Positions 9,184 through 18,377 of a stretch of 64,000 nucleotides of DNA are shown one piece after another. The stretch's first letter is position 1, and every line of letters starts with the position of its first letter. Both the position numbers and the translations under genes were made by a program. This DNA comes from Sphingobium amiense (GTDB lineage: Bacteria; Pseudomonadota; Alphaproteobacteria; Sphingomonadales; Sphingomonadaceae). The DNA is taken from the NCBI RefSeq assembly GCF_003967075.1, contig NZ_AP018664.1, positions 2,046,001-2,110,000 of the forward strand, read 5' to 3'. The notes beneath the pieces were generated by a model. That model was not told the DNA's origin and ran no database searches. It saw nothing but the letters and a program-made list of their open reading frames with translations.

Positions 9184-9690
9184 ATGACCACCCCGCTGGA
9201 TAAGGATGGCGACCACGCCCCTAGGCATCGGCCTCGCCGCGAGGACCTTCGCCTGAGGCTGTCGCCAGAGGACATGGCCGTTTTCGATGCAGCCATTGCG
9301 GACATGGGTTTCAAAGGCCCGCATGCCCGACAAGACTGGCTGCGCTCTCAGATCACCGGCATGGCCGCTCAGCCAAAGCGCAGTCGGGGCAAGGTTCGGC
9401 CCTCACATCAGCGGTTGCCGATGGCCATGCCCGGCGGACAGGAGGCGCTCGCGCTACTTGGCAACGTCGCATCCGACCTGCGCGACATGCAACGTGATCT
9501 TCGCCGCCTGCGTGAATGGCTGGACCGCATCGACCCCGTGTTCATCGCCGACGAGCATCGGGAGCGTGTCCGGAATGAGCTTCCGCTAGCCGCCCAGCGC
9601 GTCACTGCCGATATCGGCCGTATCGAAGCGCGGATCGGCACGCGGTTGGAGGAGGCGATTGACGCCATCCACAAGGCAGTGCGCCCATGA
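9184..9690 (+). CDS. Mobilisation accessory protein (MobC-like)
   Basis: This 168-residue basic protein has a probable ribbon-helix-helix-like N-terminal part (EDLRLRLSPEDMAVFDAAIADMG). A C-terminal helical region (ASDLRDMQRDLRRLREWLDRID) is suited to oligomerisation. The start at 9184 is supported by GGGGGG six bases upstream. It overlaps the relaxase start by four bases (ATGA), so the two are co-translated. By position it would be the relaxosome accessory factor that binds oriT. Family membership is inferred from context more than from sequence. Confidence 0.6.
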   Translation: MTTPLDKDGDHAPRHRPRREDLRLRLSPEDMAVFDAAIADMGFKGPHARQDWLRSQITGMAAQPKRSRGKVRPSHQRLPMAMPGGQEALALLGNVASDLRDMQRDLRRLREWLDRIDPVFIADEHRERVRNELPLAAQRVTADIGRIEARIGTRLEEAIDAIHKAVRP

Positions 9691-12600
9691 TTATCAAGGT
9701 CGTCCGGGGCAGCTGCTTCGGTGGCGTGATCGACTATGTTACCCGGCGCGGCAAATATGCCGGCCAGGCCGACGCCCGCGTGCTTGAGGCGCCGGGTCTG
9801 TTCGATCATCGCACCTTCGCTGCCCAGCTGGCTTATGATGCCGCGCGGGATCCTAGACGCAGCAAGCCTGTGGTGCATCTGATTGCCCGCGCGGAGCGGT
9901 CCCTTACGGATGCGCAATATTCAGAATTGGGCAATCGGATGTTGAAGGTCGCTCGGCTTGAGGGGCGCGCGCATATCAAGGTGGTCCACGACGAACCGGA
10001 TGACCATGAGGATAATGGCCACCTCCATCTTGTCGTGTGCGAGGTTGACGACGAAGGCAAGGTTCCCGCGCGCTTTCTCTGGGATAAGGTCAATCGCCGG
10101 GAAGTGACTGCCGAGGCAGCGCGCCATATGCCGAAGCGGTCCGTTGAGGGTCGGGCATGGGACAGCCAGTTAGCCTGGCGGCTTACCGCTTTGGCACGTG
10201 AGATTGAGCTCGAGTGGGGCCTTCGCCAGCTCAGTTCAAAGAGGGCGGCCCGGAATTCGGATGAACCGCAAATCAGCCGTGCCCAGCAGGAGCATCTGAC
10301 GCGCACCGGACTGGTCCCGCTTCAGGATCGTTTCTTCCATGAGGTTCGCCATGCGCTGGCTCTGCCCACATGGGAAGAACGCGCTGCGGCGCTGGCCGTC
10401 CACGCGCTCGTCCTGCGACCCCATGAGGTGAAGGGCCGCGTGCGCGGCCTCATGGTGCAGAGCATCAACAACAGCAAGGACGCTGTGAAGGTTTCGGCAT
10501 TCGACCTCGGCGGTATGCAAAAGCTCGACGCCAGCGCGGACATGCCGTTTCTCACCTGGCATCCTGAATATAAGGCCGCCGTCAACCTCCGCAAAACCAA
10601 CATCGAATCCCGCAATGACCACTGGCGTGCCACGCAGCGCCAGTTTCACCTGCATTACCAACATTGGCAGGCCGCGCAAAAACGTCGGAATCTTGCCTTT
10701 AATCAGTATAAGCGGGCCAGGGCGCGAATTATCGCGGAGTTCGATGCGCGGCTGAGCGATGAACCGGACAAATTCCTGCATCGCGACATTCGGGCTGAAC
10801 GGTCTGGCGAATTAGCGCTGATCAAGGCCGATCGGGATTTCGCGCTTCTGGAGGCAGGCCCAAAGGCGGCTCGTCCGACCTTTGCTGACTTCGTGGCGCA
10901 ACGTGCGGACCAAGGCGATGCCGCTGCAGCTGAGGTCCGAAAGGATCTGCTATCCAAGACCTCTGAAACGCGACGACAGGCTCTTGACGAGCACAGGGCC
11001 CAGATTGCCAAACTCGCGGAAGCGGCCAGGGCAATCCGGGCGGATGCTGCACGGCTTCGTGCACAGCTGTCTGGGCTCGTCGCCAACCTGCGCGACAGTG
11101 TGGAACCTGCCCGGAAGCAAGCGGTTCGGATCCAAGCCGCGGCTTTGCATCGCAGCAAAATGACCGGCTGGAAGCTGGCGCGGAAAGCACGCGACTTGGC
11201 CAAGCGGTTGATTGAGCGGCTCGACAGCGCTGGGCACCGTATACGGGTCGTGCACGGCCGGGTCATCATCGACCGCTTCCAGCCAGAGAGGGAGGCGCAA
11301 GAACTGATAAGCGACCCGGCTCACCTGCTGATTTTCCAGATCGCGGCAGAGAGGCAAAGCCTGGCTATAAGATCGCTATGCGATGCTGTTGGAGGAAGTG
11401 CGGCCCTTGGCATGCGAGATGGGCGAATGGCGATCGACATCGCTGCTCTTCCGGCAGGCGTTCATGCGCATTTGCGGTGGCAGGGGGAGCCGGAAGTCCG
11501 AGCGGTTCTGGGCGATCTGCACGAGCGGCATGAGCAAGAAAGAACACGTGCCGCAGCGGAGTTTCAAGCCGAGAAGAACCGAGGGATGTCCGGTGCGCTC
11601 GCGGCACATCGTCTCAAGGCTCAAGCGACAGCGGCACGAGTTGCCGACCTTCGGGCGAAGCTTGTTGCAGCGGCACAGGAGCGTCAGGAAGACAGTTATG
11701 CCACAGCTATATATCTGTCGGCTTGGCGGTCGGCGTTACAGGATTTCCCAGTAAGTCAAATGATTGACGAGCGCCAGGCACGCACCATCGAAATCGGCGC
11801 AATCAAGGAGGTGCTGAACGATAAGGCATGTTACGGCGAGCATGTCGTCAGGAAGGTGATCGCTGCGCGGACTCCGGCGACGGCGATCCTCGGATCGGAT
11901 GCGAGGCCGACGGACTGGGCTGATACCATGCTCAACGCAGCCCTCGAACAACCGGACATCAAGCGGCGAGCGGATGAAAATCGTGTTCGGGCCGCTGAAG
12001 AGGCGGAAATGTCATCTCGGTTTAGCGTGTTAGATAGGATGGAGCGGGCAGCGCGAGAGGAAAGCGCGAGCGACGGTTCTTGGGCAAACCTTTATAGCGA
12101 AATATTGCCCAAGCGGCCGGTCGATTTAGCGGCAGACCGGCATGATCTTTACAGATCGATCGATCGCGAGATTGCGGCCAAACTCCTCCAGCAGGGCTTG
12201 CCGTGGACTGATGTCCGCCACTCATTTGCCCGCTTGTCACCTCTCTCTTCGGACCTTCCAGGCGGAGTTCCCTTCAAAGATCATGTCGATGCCACGATGG
12301 CTGAGAGCGTAGCCGAGCTGCCACCGGCCGAGCAACGGAAGCGAGAGGCTGAACGGCGATCGTGGATTCGGCAGATGCGTCCAAGCCGGTCTGACGGGAA
12401 CCCCGTCGAAACGCACATCAGCCTTCCCATGCAGCTACCGACGGCGCCTACAGCCTTGCCCTCATCCATCGACGCACCACGCCCTCGGCAAGCCCCTACT
12501 CGCGCAGCGAGGCGGGATGTCGTGCAGCAACGGCAGGACACGGGACGCTTTTTTGCACCTGATGGCCAGCCTCATGGACCGCTCAAAGAATTGCTGGAGG

Positions 12601-12800
12601 ACATACAGCAAAACCGCGGCGACTATAAGCTTCGGGACGGCCAGCTTATTGCGCCTGGTTGGGCCGATGATGATCAGAAGAGCCTTCAAATTCTTCAGGA
12701 GCACTCCAATATCGGCGCCCTGCTCAAGCGGGCATTTGAGCAGGGCAAAGGTAAAGCGCGCGATCCACGTTCCGCGCGTCCGGCGGAACTGGAGCGCTAG
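9687..12800 (+). CDS. MOBP-like relaxase, large form
   Basis: This 1037-residue protein would nick oriT and covalently hold the transferred DNA strand. The first ~200 residues fit the Relaxase/VirD2-type nuclease domain: candidate catalytic Tyr17 (GGVIDYVTRRGK), a motif II-like stretch (KPVVHLIARAERSLTDAQY), and a histidine-rich motif III at about 101-114 (HDEPDDHEDNGHLHL). The rest is Ala/Arg-rich and largely helical, with no helicase or primase motif that I recognise. The start overlaps the accessory gene. No type IV secretion or coupling protein is in the window, so it would serve mobilisation rather than self-transfer. Confidence 0.75.
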   Translation: MIIKVVRGSCFGGVIDYVTRRGKYAGQADARVLEAPGLFDHRTFAAQLAYDAARDPRRSKPVVHLIARAERSLTDAQYSELGNRMLKVARLEGRAHIKVVHDEPDDHEDNGHLHLVVCEVDDEGKVPARFLWDKVNRREVTAEAARHMPKRSVEGRAWDSQLAWRLTALAREIELEWGLRQLSSKRAARNSDEPQISRAQQEHLTRTGLVPLQDRFFHEVRHALALPTWEERAAALAVHALVLRPHEVKGRVRGLMVQSINNSKDAVKVSAFDLGGMQKLDASADMPFLTWHPEYKAAVNLRKTNIESRNDHWRATQRQFHLHYQHWQAAQKRRNLAFNQYKRARARIIAEFDARLSDEPDKFLHRDIRAERSGELALIKADRDFALLEAGPKAARPTFADFVAQRADQGDAAAAEVRKDLLSKTSETRRQALDEHRAQIAKLAEAARAIRADAARLRAQLSGLVANLRDSVEPARKQAVRIQAAALHRSKMTGWKLARKARDLAKRLIERLDSAGHRIRVVHGRVIIDRFQPEREAQELISDPAHLLIFQIAAERQSLAIRSLCDAVGGSAALGMRDGRMAIDIAALPAGVHAHLRWQGEPEVRAVLGDLHERHEQERTRAAAEFQAEKNRGMSGALAAHRLKAQATAARVADLRAKLVAAAQERQEDSYATAIYLSAWRSALQDFPVSQMIDERQARTIEIGAIKEVLNDKACYGEHVVRKVIAARTPATAILGSDARPTDWADTMLNAALEQPDIKRRADENRVRAAEEAEMSSRFSVLDRMERAAREESASDGSWANLYSEILPKRPVDLAADRHDLYRSIDREIAAKLLQQGLPWTDVRHSFARLSPLSSDLPGGVPFKDHVDATMAESVAELPPAEQRKREAERRSWIRQMRPSRSDGNPVETHISLPMQLPTAPTALPSSIDAPRPRQAPTRAARRDVVQQRQDTGRFFAPDGQPHGPLKELLEDIQQNRGDYKLRDGQLIAPGWADDDQKSLQILQEHSNIGALLKRAFEQGKGKARDPRSARPAELER

Positions 12801-12862
12801 ACTAGTTCCTGCGGGATCGGCAGATCTGTCGCCCTGCAGCCGGAGCGCGTCCGTTCATGTGC

Positions 12863-13384
12863 TTATTCCGTAATGGGTTCCACGAGCCGCTTCGGGCGAG
12901 AGGGCCTGAGTCCGGCGCTCAACCTGTTTGCTGCCAGCTGCATCTGCGCGGAATGGAAGTCGCGCGAAAGGCGCAGAGCCGCGAGTTCGTTGACCAAGAC
13001 CCTTTCCCGCGATCGCGATTCCGCCAGTAGCGCGGCCAGCCGTTCCTTTTCTTTATAGGCACTATCCCGTTCAGCATAAACCTGACACATCGCAACCGTG
13101 TCAGGCTCGGCGAAATCGCGGGGCAAGGTGATGGTGACCGACCAATTATCGTCGTTCACCTGCTGCATCGTTGCAACTACTCCGCGCTGCGTCACGCTAG
13201 GCATGCTTGTGTCAGCAGAGCGGTTGCCGGCACGCCATTCATCCAGCTGCTTATAGAGGCCGCCACCCGGTGAGCGTTCTAGATGCAGGGCGATCTGATA
13301 ATTGGTCACTTCGCCGCTATGACCGGGCTGCTTGGCAATCTCCCTCTTCGCGCGGGCAAAATCTTCTTCGGTATGTCTGGCCAT
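12863..13384 (-). CDS. KfrA-like DNA-binding protein
   Basis: This 173-residue protein has an N-terminal helix-turn-helix-like region (DFARAKREIAKQ, then TNYQIALHLERSPGGGLYKQLDEW) followed by a long charged helix (residues ~105-150) that looks like a coiled coil. This matches the layout of KfrA-type plasmid proteins, which regulate their own promoters and help partition. It is transcribed towards the relaxase end, away from the palindrome cluster at 13425-13972, which are natural candidate binding sites. Assignment is moderate. Confidence 0.55.
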   Translation of the reverse strand: MARHTEEDFARAKREIAKQPGHSGEVTNYQIALHLERSPGGGLYKQLDEWRAGNRSADTSMPSVTQRGVVATMQQVNDDNWSVTITLPRDFAEPDTVAMCQVYAERDSAYKEKERLAALLAESRSRERVLVNELAALRLSRDFHSAQMQLAANRLSAGLRPSRPKRLVEPITE

Positions 13385-13424
13385 TAATGCCTCCTATCGG
13401 CAGGGCCGCGCCGTCGTGATCGCC

Positions 13425-13972
13425 GCGATATCGCAGCGGCTGGGACAGCATCGCCCTATTCTCAGCTAGTGCCGCGACGATATCGCGACTAAGCCTCGCC
13501 TCGTTAAGGTGCGGTCCAGCCTGCCGGAGGCTGAGCCATATGTCGCCGCAAGCGGCGAGCGGTCGTTGCCCAGCCTCGTCGCATCGCGGCGATATCGCCG
13601 TCCTGTGATAGAGCGACGACCAGCGAGAGGAGAGCAATTGCAATGGCCCTCGCGCGACGCATCGCGCCCGGTCCGCCACGACGGCGGGCGGCCCTTGCCG
13701 CAAGCATTGAGCCCACCGCCGCCAGCAACTCAGCGATCATTGCCAGCTGTGTCGGCGCCATTGATTTTTCATTCTGATCGGGCTCGCCATCCATGCGGGA
13801 ATTATAGGAGGCGAAAACGCTGCAGCAAACCACCTCGTGCATGCGGATCTGGTGCGGCGTTGATTGGCACTATCGCGGCGATATCGCGATGATTGGAGTT
13901 GCGTCGCGGCATGATCGGCTAGTCATGCAGTCACTGTGGAAAAGCCACAGGGAAGAGGGCGCGCGATATTGC
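13425..13972. repeat. Cluster of GCGATATCGC palindromes
   Basis: Copies of the palindrome GCGATATCGC lie at 13425-13434, 13589-13598 and 13878-13887. Variants with one mismatch lie at 13477-13486 (ACGATATCGC) and 13963-13972 (GCGATATTGC). Four share a longer left flank close to ATCGCGGCGATATCGC. The sites sit in the 750-base stretch between the KfrA-like gene and the exonuclease gene, which otherwise shows no convincing gene. They look like binding sites for a plasmid regulator, partition protein or replication factor. Confidence 0.55.
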
Positions 13973-14134
13973 GCTGGTGTCAGGCGATCGCGCCATACGC
14001 GGATCACCAGATTTGAAGTCCCACCATAGCGGGTTTTCCGTAACCGGAGATCGTTAAGGGAAAAGGCAAGACGCCGCCCAGCGGCTCCGGTCCGCGACCG
14101 CTATCCGGCGGTGCGTCCCCATGGAGTAAATGAA

Positions 14135-14941
14135 ATGCGACAGTGGCAGCGTCCGCCGCTTCAATATCCGCACGAGCACGTGACGGTGTTCGATCTCGAA
14201 ACAATCGTCGATGAGGAGATGCCGGACGGCAGTTTCCCGCCTTGGCCCCGGCACAAGCCAGTAGCTGGCTCTTTTCTGACCGCCCACCGCCAAGGGCAGG
14301 ACCATGACTTCACCCTTAACACATTCATCTGCCGCGAGGGCGGGGAGGAGCACTTCCTGCGCAAGGCCGACGCTTTGTTCCCCTCCGGATCAATGGCGGT
14401 AACGCTGAACGGACGCGGATTCGACACGCAGGTGCTTCGGCTACAGGCTCAGCGCCACGGCCTCTACGACTTGCGCAATATTGCCCGGATCGCCGAAGCG
14501 GGCAGATACGACATCGACCATCTTGATCTTCTCGATGCTTATGGCGGGAGGGGGGCGTCGCTTGCCGAGCTTTGCAACGCCTTGGACATTCCGGTGAAGA
14601 CCAGCGTGTCCGGGGCCGATGTTGGTGATCTTTGGCGACAGGGCGATGTGAGGGCGGTGGCACGGTATGTGCAGGAGGATGTGCTAGCGAGCTACCTTGT
14701 CTACCTGCATGCCATAGCCTGGCGGCAGGGTGATGAACGGCTGATAGCGTTGCCGCTGGCCGATCTCAGCGTATGGATCGAGAGCGAGCCGAAGCTTCAG
14801 CACTTGAAACCCTTTGCGACCTGCCGTCCCGCCCTATGGGCGCGCTCCCGTGCGCCGGCGCTGCGTGCAGAGGCCGCCCTTGCTGATGCCGAGCTTCGGC
14901 GGAGGCGGGAGCGCGACGAAGCCGCGTTCGCCGCCCGCTAG
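14135..14941 (+). CDS. Predicted 3'-5' exonuclease (PolB-like exo2 family)
   Basis: This DEDD-type exonuclease-like protein (268 residues) carries three motifs: exo I (TVFDLETIVDE), exo II (VTLNGRGFDTQVL) and exo III (ARYVQEDVLASYLVYL). These are the acidic residues expected for two-metal catalysis on DNA 3' ends. The ATG at 14135 is preferred over an upstream GTG (14111) because GGAG sits nine bases before it. The family is common on alphaproteobacterial plasmids and integrated elements. It leads a run of same-strand genes with short gaps up to 17120. Confidence 0.75.
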   Translation: MRQWQRPPLQYPHEHVTVFDLETIVDEEMPDGSFPPWPRHKPVAGSFLTAHRQGQDHDFTLNTFICREGGEEHFLRKADALFPSGSMAVTLNGRGFDTQVLRLQAQRHGLYDLRNIARIAEAGRYDIDHLDLLDAYGGRGASLAELCNALDIPVKTSVSGADVGDLWRQGDVRAVARYVQEDVLASYLVYLHAIAWRQGDERLIALPLADLSVWIESEPKLQHLKPFATCRPALWARSRAPALRAEAALADAELRRRRERDEAAFAAR

Positions 14942-15035
14942 GTCGGCTTCACCCCTCCTCCATCCAGACCAATTTGCGCGCGCTCATCGCTCCGGCTGTC
15001 CCCGGGGGTGATGGCGCGCGCCTGCATATCAGGAC

Positions 15036-15734
15036 ATGTTTATGACCCACGATCCCATCACCTTTGTTTCCCTCACTGTGGCTGCCGTTTCCATACCCGC
15101 CGCCGCGAAAAGCGATGCTGCGCCGGGCACGCATCTGATCGGCGCGGGGCTATTTATTGCCACACGCGATAGCTCCCACTGGCGGTTCAGCAGCGAGGCC
15201 GCCATCATCGCCGCAGGCGAGAAAGAGCAGAACCTGTTACTCTGGCTTGCCGACCGGCTGCCGTTGGCGGACACGTTGATCGGCTGGCAGATCGATCACC
15301 GGCTGGTGCCAGCGCTGCTCGATGCCGCTGCTCATGCGGACGCGACGATCGCGCACCATTTCACGCTGCGCCTCGCCCGGGCGCTCCGCAACAATGTCGT
15401 CGATCTGGCGATCGACCGGGGCGGCGCAGCGGCATCTGCTTTGTGGGAAGTTGCGGGAGAGGCTGCCATCGCTTCGCCGCGCATGACCGCAGATGCCTTG
15501 CTCGGCAACTGGAGCGTCGGCCGACTCGATCTCTTGCGCGCTGACTGCGGGTCGGAGGCGTTGGCCATCTGGCTCCTCTTCCTACGGCAGGCGCAGACAA
15601 TGGGTCTGGACGCGGAAGACGAGACCGTCGCCTGGATGCGCCGCCGTAGCAGCATCCATTTGATTAAGAGCGAGCCCCGCGCACTTGGAGCGGAAAGGCG
15701 TGAAATCGGGATCCGTGAAGAGCGGAAAAAGTGA
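15036..15734 (+). CDS. Hypothetical protein, possible degenerate DEDD exonuclease fold
   Basis: I do not recognise this 232-residue protein with confidence. Its layout parallels a DEDD exonuclease: an N-terminal strand (ITFVSLTVAAVS) where exo I would be but with no acidic pair, then NLLLWLADRLPLADTLIGWQID resembling the exo II region, and a late helix (CGSEALAIWLLFLRQAQ) resembling exo III without its Tyr-Asp. If correct, it is a catalytically dead partner of the exonuclease just upstream. The C-terminus is highly charged. This is inference from pattern only. Confidence 0.5.
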   Translation: MFMTHDPITFVSLTVAAVSIPAAAKSDAAPGTHLIGAGLFIATRDSSHWRFSSEAAIIAAGEKEQNLLLWLADRLPLADTLIGWQIDHRLVPALLDAAAHADATIAHHFTLRLARALRNNVVDLAIDRGGAAASALWEVAGEAAIASPRMTADALLGNWSVGRLDLLRADCGSEALAIWLLFLRQAQTMGLDAEDETVAWMRRRSSIHLIKSEPRALGAERREIGIREERKK

Positions 15735-15778
15735 AATCCCCGGCTGACATGCCGTCACCTGAACATTGGAGTATCTGA

Positions 15779-16315
15779 ATGACACACCCTTATCTCGCAC
15801 GCAGTCAGGCATGGGCTTTGGCATTGCGGACCCTGATGGGTTATCCACCCCATCAGCCGACACGCCAGACCATGAGCTTCTGCACCAGCGGTCCGCGTGA
15901 TTTCGCCGATATCGTGCATCTGACCCAGCTCGCCACTCAGACGCGGACGGACATGCTGCATCTGACCTTTGCCGAACTGGATGACCCGGAACCATGCTTG
16001 GTATCGCTGGTGTTGCACCAGCCTCTCTGCGTCGAATGGATGCCGGGCTGTCAGCTCTATGCGGCAAGCGACCGGGCTCCGGTCGAGTTGCTTCAAGGGG
16101 AAAGGCGCTGGTGCATCGACGAGCGTAACCAATTGGTCAGCGACAAGTTGCCGCCTCGCCATCTTCTGGTCCGCGGCGAACAGATCGCTTGGGCGCGCTG
16201 GCGCAAGGCGGCAGTGGACATGGATGGCATCGAACTCACGGGCAACAAGTTCGTGCCCCAAGGGAAGCCTCTCGCCGATGCCCTGCCGACCGAGGCGATC
16301 AAGGTCGTCGGCTGA
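15779..16315 (+). CDS. Hypothetical protein of the mobilisation module
   Basis: This 178-residue soluble protein matches no family that I recognise. The start at 15779 has GGAG nine bases upstream. It has a conserved-looking core (DMLHLTFAELDDPEPCLVSLVLHQPLC), a Trp/Arg-rich stretch (WARWRKAAVDMDGIEL), and no membrane segment or signal. It sits 44 bases after the preceding hypothetical gene and 82 before the MobA/MobL-like gene on the same strand, so it likely belongs to the same transcription unit. Confidence 0.5.
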   Translation: MTHPYLARSQAWALALRTLMGYPPHQPTRQTMSFCTSGPRDFADIVHLTQLATQTRTDMLHLTFAELDDPEPCLVSLVLHQPLCVEWMPGCQLYAASDRAPVELLQGERRWCIDERNQLVSDKLPPRHLLVRGEQIAWARWRKAAVDMDGIELTGNKFVPQGKPLADALPTEAIKVVG

Positions 16316-16397
16316 ACCATCGCTTCAATTACCGCGTCGTCAGGACGCCTCCAGCGCCGCTCCTGTGGGCAGCGTTCGCGTTTTTAAGGAAACCTAT

Positions 16398-17120
16398 ATG
16401 TTCATCACCCAGGATCAACTTCGTCAGGCCCGCCGGGAGCTGGTTGTCCGTCCTCGCAGCATATCGCGGATTGAATGGCCGGACTTCAAGATCAGGCCGA
16501 TTTCGGAAGAATGGCAGTATTTCGGACGCGTGCCTGCGTATAAGTCGGCGGTTGCGAACACCGCCTACATCTGGCGCGACAGCGAACCGGTCGACCGCTT
16601 CGGCCCCATGCCTGCCCGTTTCGCAGCGCGTCGTTTCGAACTGAAAGGGTCGGGCTTGTTGCTGCCAGCGAGCGCGCCCCTCTGGGCCGGGTCGGATCCT
16701 TATAAAATCTGGTCGGAGGCGGACGCTGTGGCCGTCGCCACGCGCGATCCAACCGCCGTCGCGGCGTGGCATGCCGTGATGGATATCCCCCTCAATGTCC
16801 GGCCGGAAAACTGGCGCTGGCTCTGTGAAGGTTTTCTGCACAGCCAGCTGGTGCAGCAGGGCGCCGCGGTGGCGTGGGCGATTCACGCCGTGGAAGGCAC
16901 CGATGGGGAGTGGATCATCAGGCCCCATATGCATGCCATTGTGACCGCACGTTACTGGCGCCGTGACAAGCGCCATGGTCGCCGTCACCCCAACTGGATC
17001 GGCAGCTGGGCGCAGCAGAAACGAATGGAATTCGCTTGGCGGCGGCGCTGTTCCAGCATGCGCGATCTCACGCGCGCGGGCTTCTTCGTCAACGGTTGCT
17101 GGCCGTCGCTGATCCGCTAA
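16398..17120 (+). CDS. MobA/MobL-domain relaxase-like protein (MOBQ type, short)
   Basis: This 240-residue protein follows the MobA/MobL pattern from end to end. A Tyr-containing AVANTAYIWRD segment (Tyr57) matches the AYR/DYI region. A LLPASAPLWAG...IWSEADAVA segment matches the PxGAPxW region. The metal-binding histidines are in VAWAIHAVEG...RPHMHAIVTAR (His163, His177, His179). It lacks the C-terminal helicase/primase part of large MobQ relaxases. The start at 16398 has AAGGAA upstream. It is a second relaxase-like gene in one element, of a different class from that at 9687. Whether it is active is unknown. Confidence 0.65.
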   Translation: MFITQDQLRQARRELVVRPRSISRIEWPDFKIRPISEEWQYFGRVPAYKSAVANTAYIWRDSEPVDRFGPMPARFAARRFELKGSGLLLPASAPLWAGSDPYKIWSEADAVAVATRDPTAVAAWHAVMDIPLNVRPENWRWLCEGFLHSQLVQQGAAVAWAIHAVEGTDGEWIIRPHMHAIVTARYWRRDKRHGRRHPNWIGSWAQQKRMEFAWRRRCSSMRDLTRAGFFVNGCWPSLIR

Positions 17121-17128
17121 CGACGTTT

Positions 17129-17165
17129 CCCCCTTCGGCACGCGATGATAGCGATGCCGAGGGGG
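17129..17165 (+). terminator. Intrinsic terminator after the MobA/MobL-like gene
   Basis: CCCCCTTCGGCA pairs with TGCCGAGGGGG (one bulge), with a further inner pairing CGC/GCG, followed by CTTTAT. It begins nine bases after the stop codon at 17120 and probably closes the 14135-17120 transcription unit. Confidence 0.7.
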
Positions 17166-17535
17166 CTTTATCACGACGATTGGGTTGACATCCCTTTGCA
17201 GATGACCCGGACGAGCCGTCCGAAGTCTCAGCGTCAGCTGTGCATCCGCCTTTCTAATCAGCCGTTGCACCGGTCAGCGGCCATCCGGCTAACCCGCCAA
17301 AGCCGGTGGTTCGATGGCGTCGCCGTCAGGCCCGGTCCCCATTTTGCCGATCGTCAACGCCATGCACTTAACCCTGTAATTGCTACAGCCCCTATATAGC
17401 GTGTCACCGGCATCATAAGGAAATGGCACCGTGGCCGGCGGCTGCTGCGGCGGATCAGCCGACAATGGCGGTAAGACGGACGATCGCGTCTTGCGACGCG
17501 CGCCTGGAATCACCGTGAAACAGACTAGAGGCGAC
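17166..17535. other. Intergenic stretch with no convincing gene
   Basis: Open frames exist on both strands but none has a good ribosome binding site or a recognisable domain. I see no repeat or RNA gene here. Confidence 0.4.
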
Positions 17536-17724
17536 CTACCCTATATCGAATGACGCGCTCCGCTGGCGACGTTCCATAATCCGGCGGGCGCTTTCGGCCT
17601 CCCGCATCCACGAATCGGCGGCGGTGAGGCAGATCGCCCGCACATTGGCCAAATCGCACAATTCTGCTTTGCTGAGGTGATGTTCGGCCTGAGCTGTGCA
17701 GAATTCCACAGATAGGGGGTTCAT
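17536..17724 (-). CDS. Small hypothetical protein
   Basis: This 62-residue, mostly helical protein contains Cys and is Ala/Arg-rich (core AEHHLSKAELCDLANVRAICL). GGAAAGG lies upstream of the ATG at 17724. No family is recognised. Isolated on the minus strand in the accessory block, it may be a small plasmid-type protein or spurious. Confidence 0.4.
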   Translation of the reverse strand: MNPLSVEFCTAQAEHHLSKAELCDLANVRAICLTAADSWMREAESARRIMERRQRSASFDIG

Positions 17725-18008
17725 CGCTCAAGCCTTTCCATAAGCGAAGAGGCCCACTCGGCGGCAGGGCGGGCCTCAGGTTCCAGGCTGTTCTGTGAGG
17801 GGAACAGATCAGCCTGCCTATGGTGAACAATCTCAATGATCGGTAGTTCCTCGCCGCGACACGTCGGCTGCGCTCCCTGCTGGTGTGATCGCATCCAAAC
17901 GGACTATCCATAAGCGCGCTAAGCTGCAGCGCTCTCCAGTGTTACACTGATGACGATTCAAGGTCATGGCCTCGTCAGCCGTGCATTGCTCCCACTAGGG
18001 AGGTGAAT

Positions 18009-18359
18009 TTGAACGCAGAAACACAGGAGATCCTCGACCAGTTCTACTGGAAAAATGGCCCCTGCTGCGCCGGCTGCGACCACTGGCGTCCCCTGAGTGC
18101 GTTTGTTGGTGAATGTGAGAAAAGCACGCTGCATCCAGTGGCCGTTGAGCCACGAAGACGTTATGATGGTGGAGTCGTGACTACGCTAAGAGGCAGGAAT
18201 GTAACCGAGCGGCATCATAGATGTGAAGCTTTCGAGGACAGCTTCCCATGGCAAGCCATGCCGCTGCCCTACCTGGAATGTATCGGAGCGCTATCCGATA
18301 GGAGAAAAGTCGAATATCCGCGACTAGAGCGGGGAGGCGATGGTGAATTCGCTACCTAG
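18009..18359 (+). CDS. Hypothetical protein with N-terminal Cys cluster
   Basis: The protein is about 116 residues with CCAGCDHW close to the N-terminus (three Cys and a His within a few residues, possibly metal-binding), a further Cys near residue 36, and an RHHRCEAFEDSFPW motif in the middle. GGGAGG at about 17996-18002 suits a TTG start at 18009 better than the GTG at 18003. No family is recognised. It lies convergent with the secreted protein gene at 18378. Confidence 0.5.
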   Translation: MNAETQEILDQFYWKNGPCCAGCDHWRPLSAFVGECEKSTLHPVAVEPRRRYDGGVVTTLRGRNVTERHHRCEAFEDSFPWQAMPLPYLECIGALSDRRKVEYPRLERGGDGEFAT

Positions 18360-18377
18360 GGCGACAGGGCTTGCCTT

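Noticed and set aside
13504..13794. Possible minus-strand gene (start MDGEPDQNEKSMAPTQ) across the palindrome cluster
   Set aside because: No ribosome binding site, no recognised domain, and the GCGATATCGC repeats dominate the sequence. It could be real, but the DNA-motif reading is better supported.
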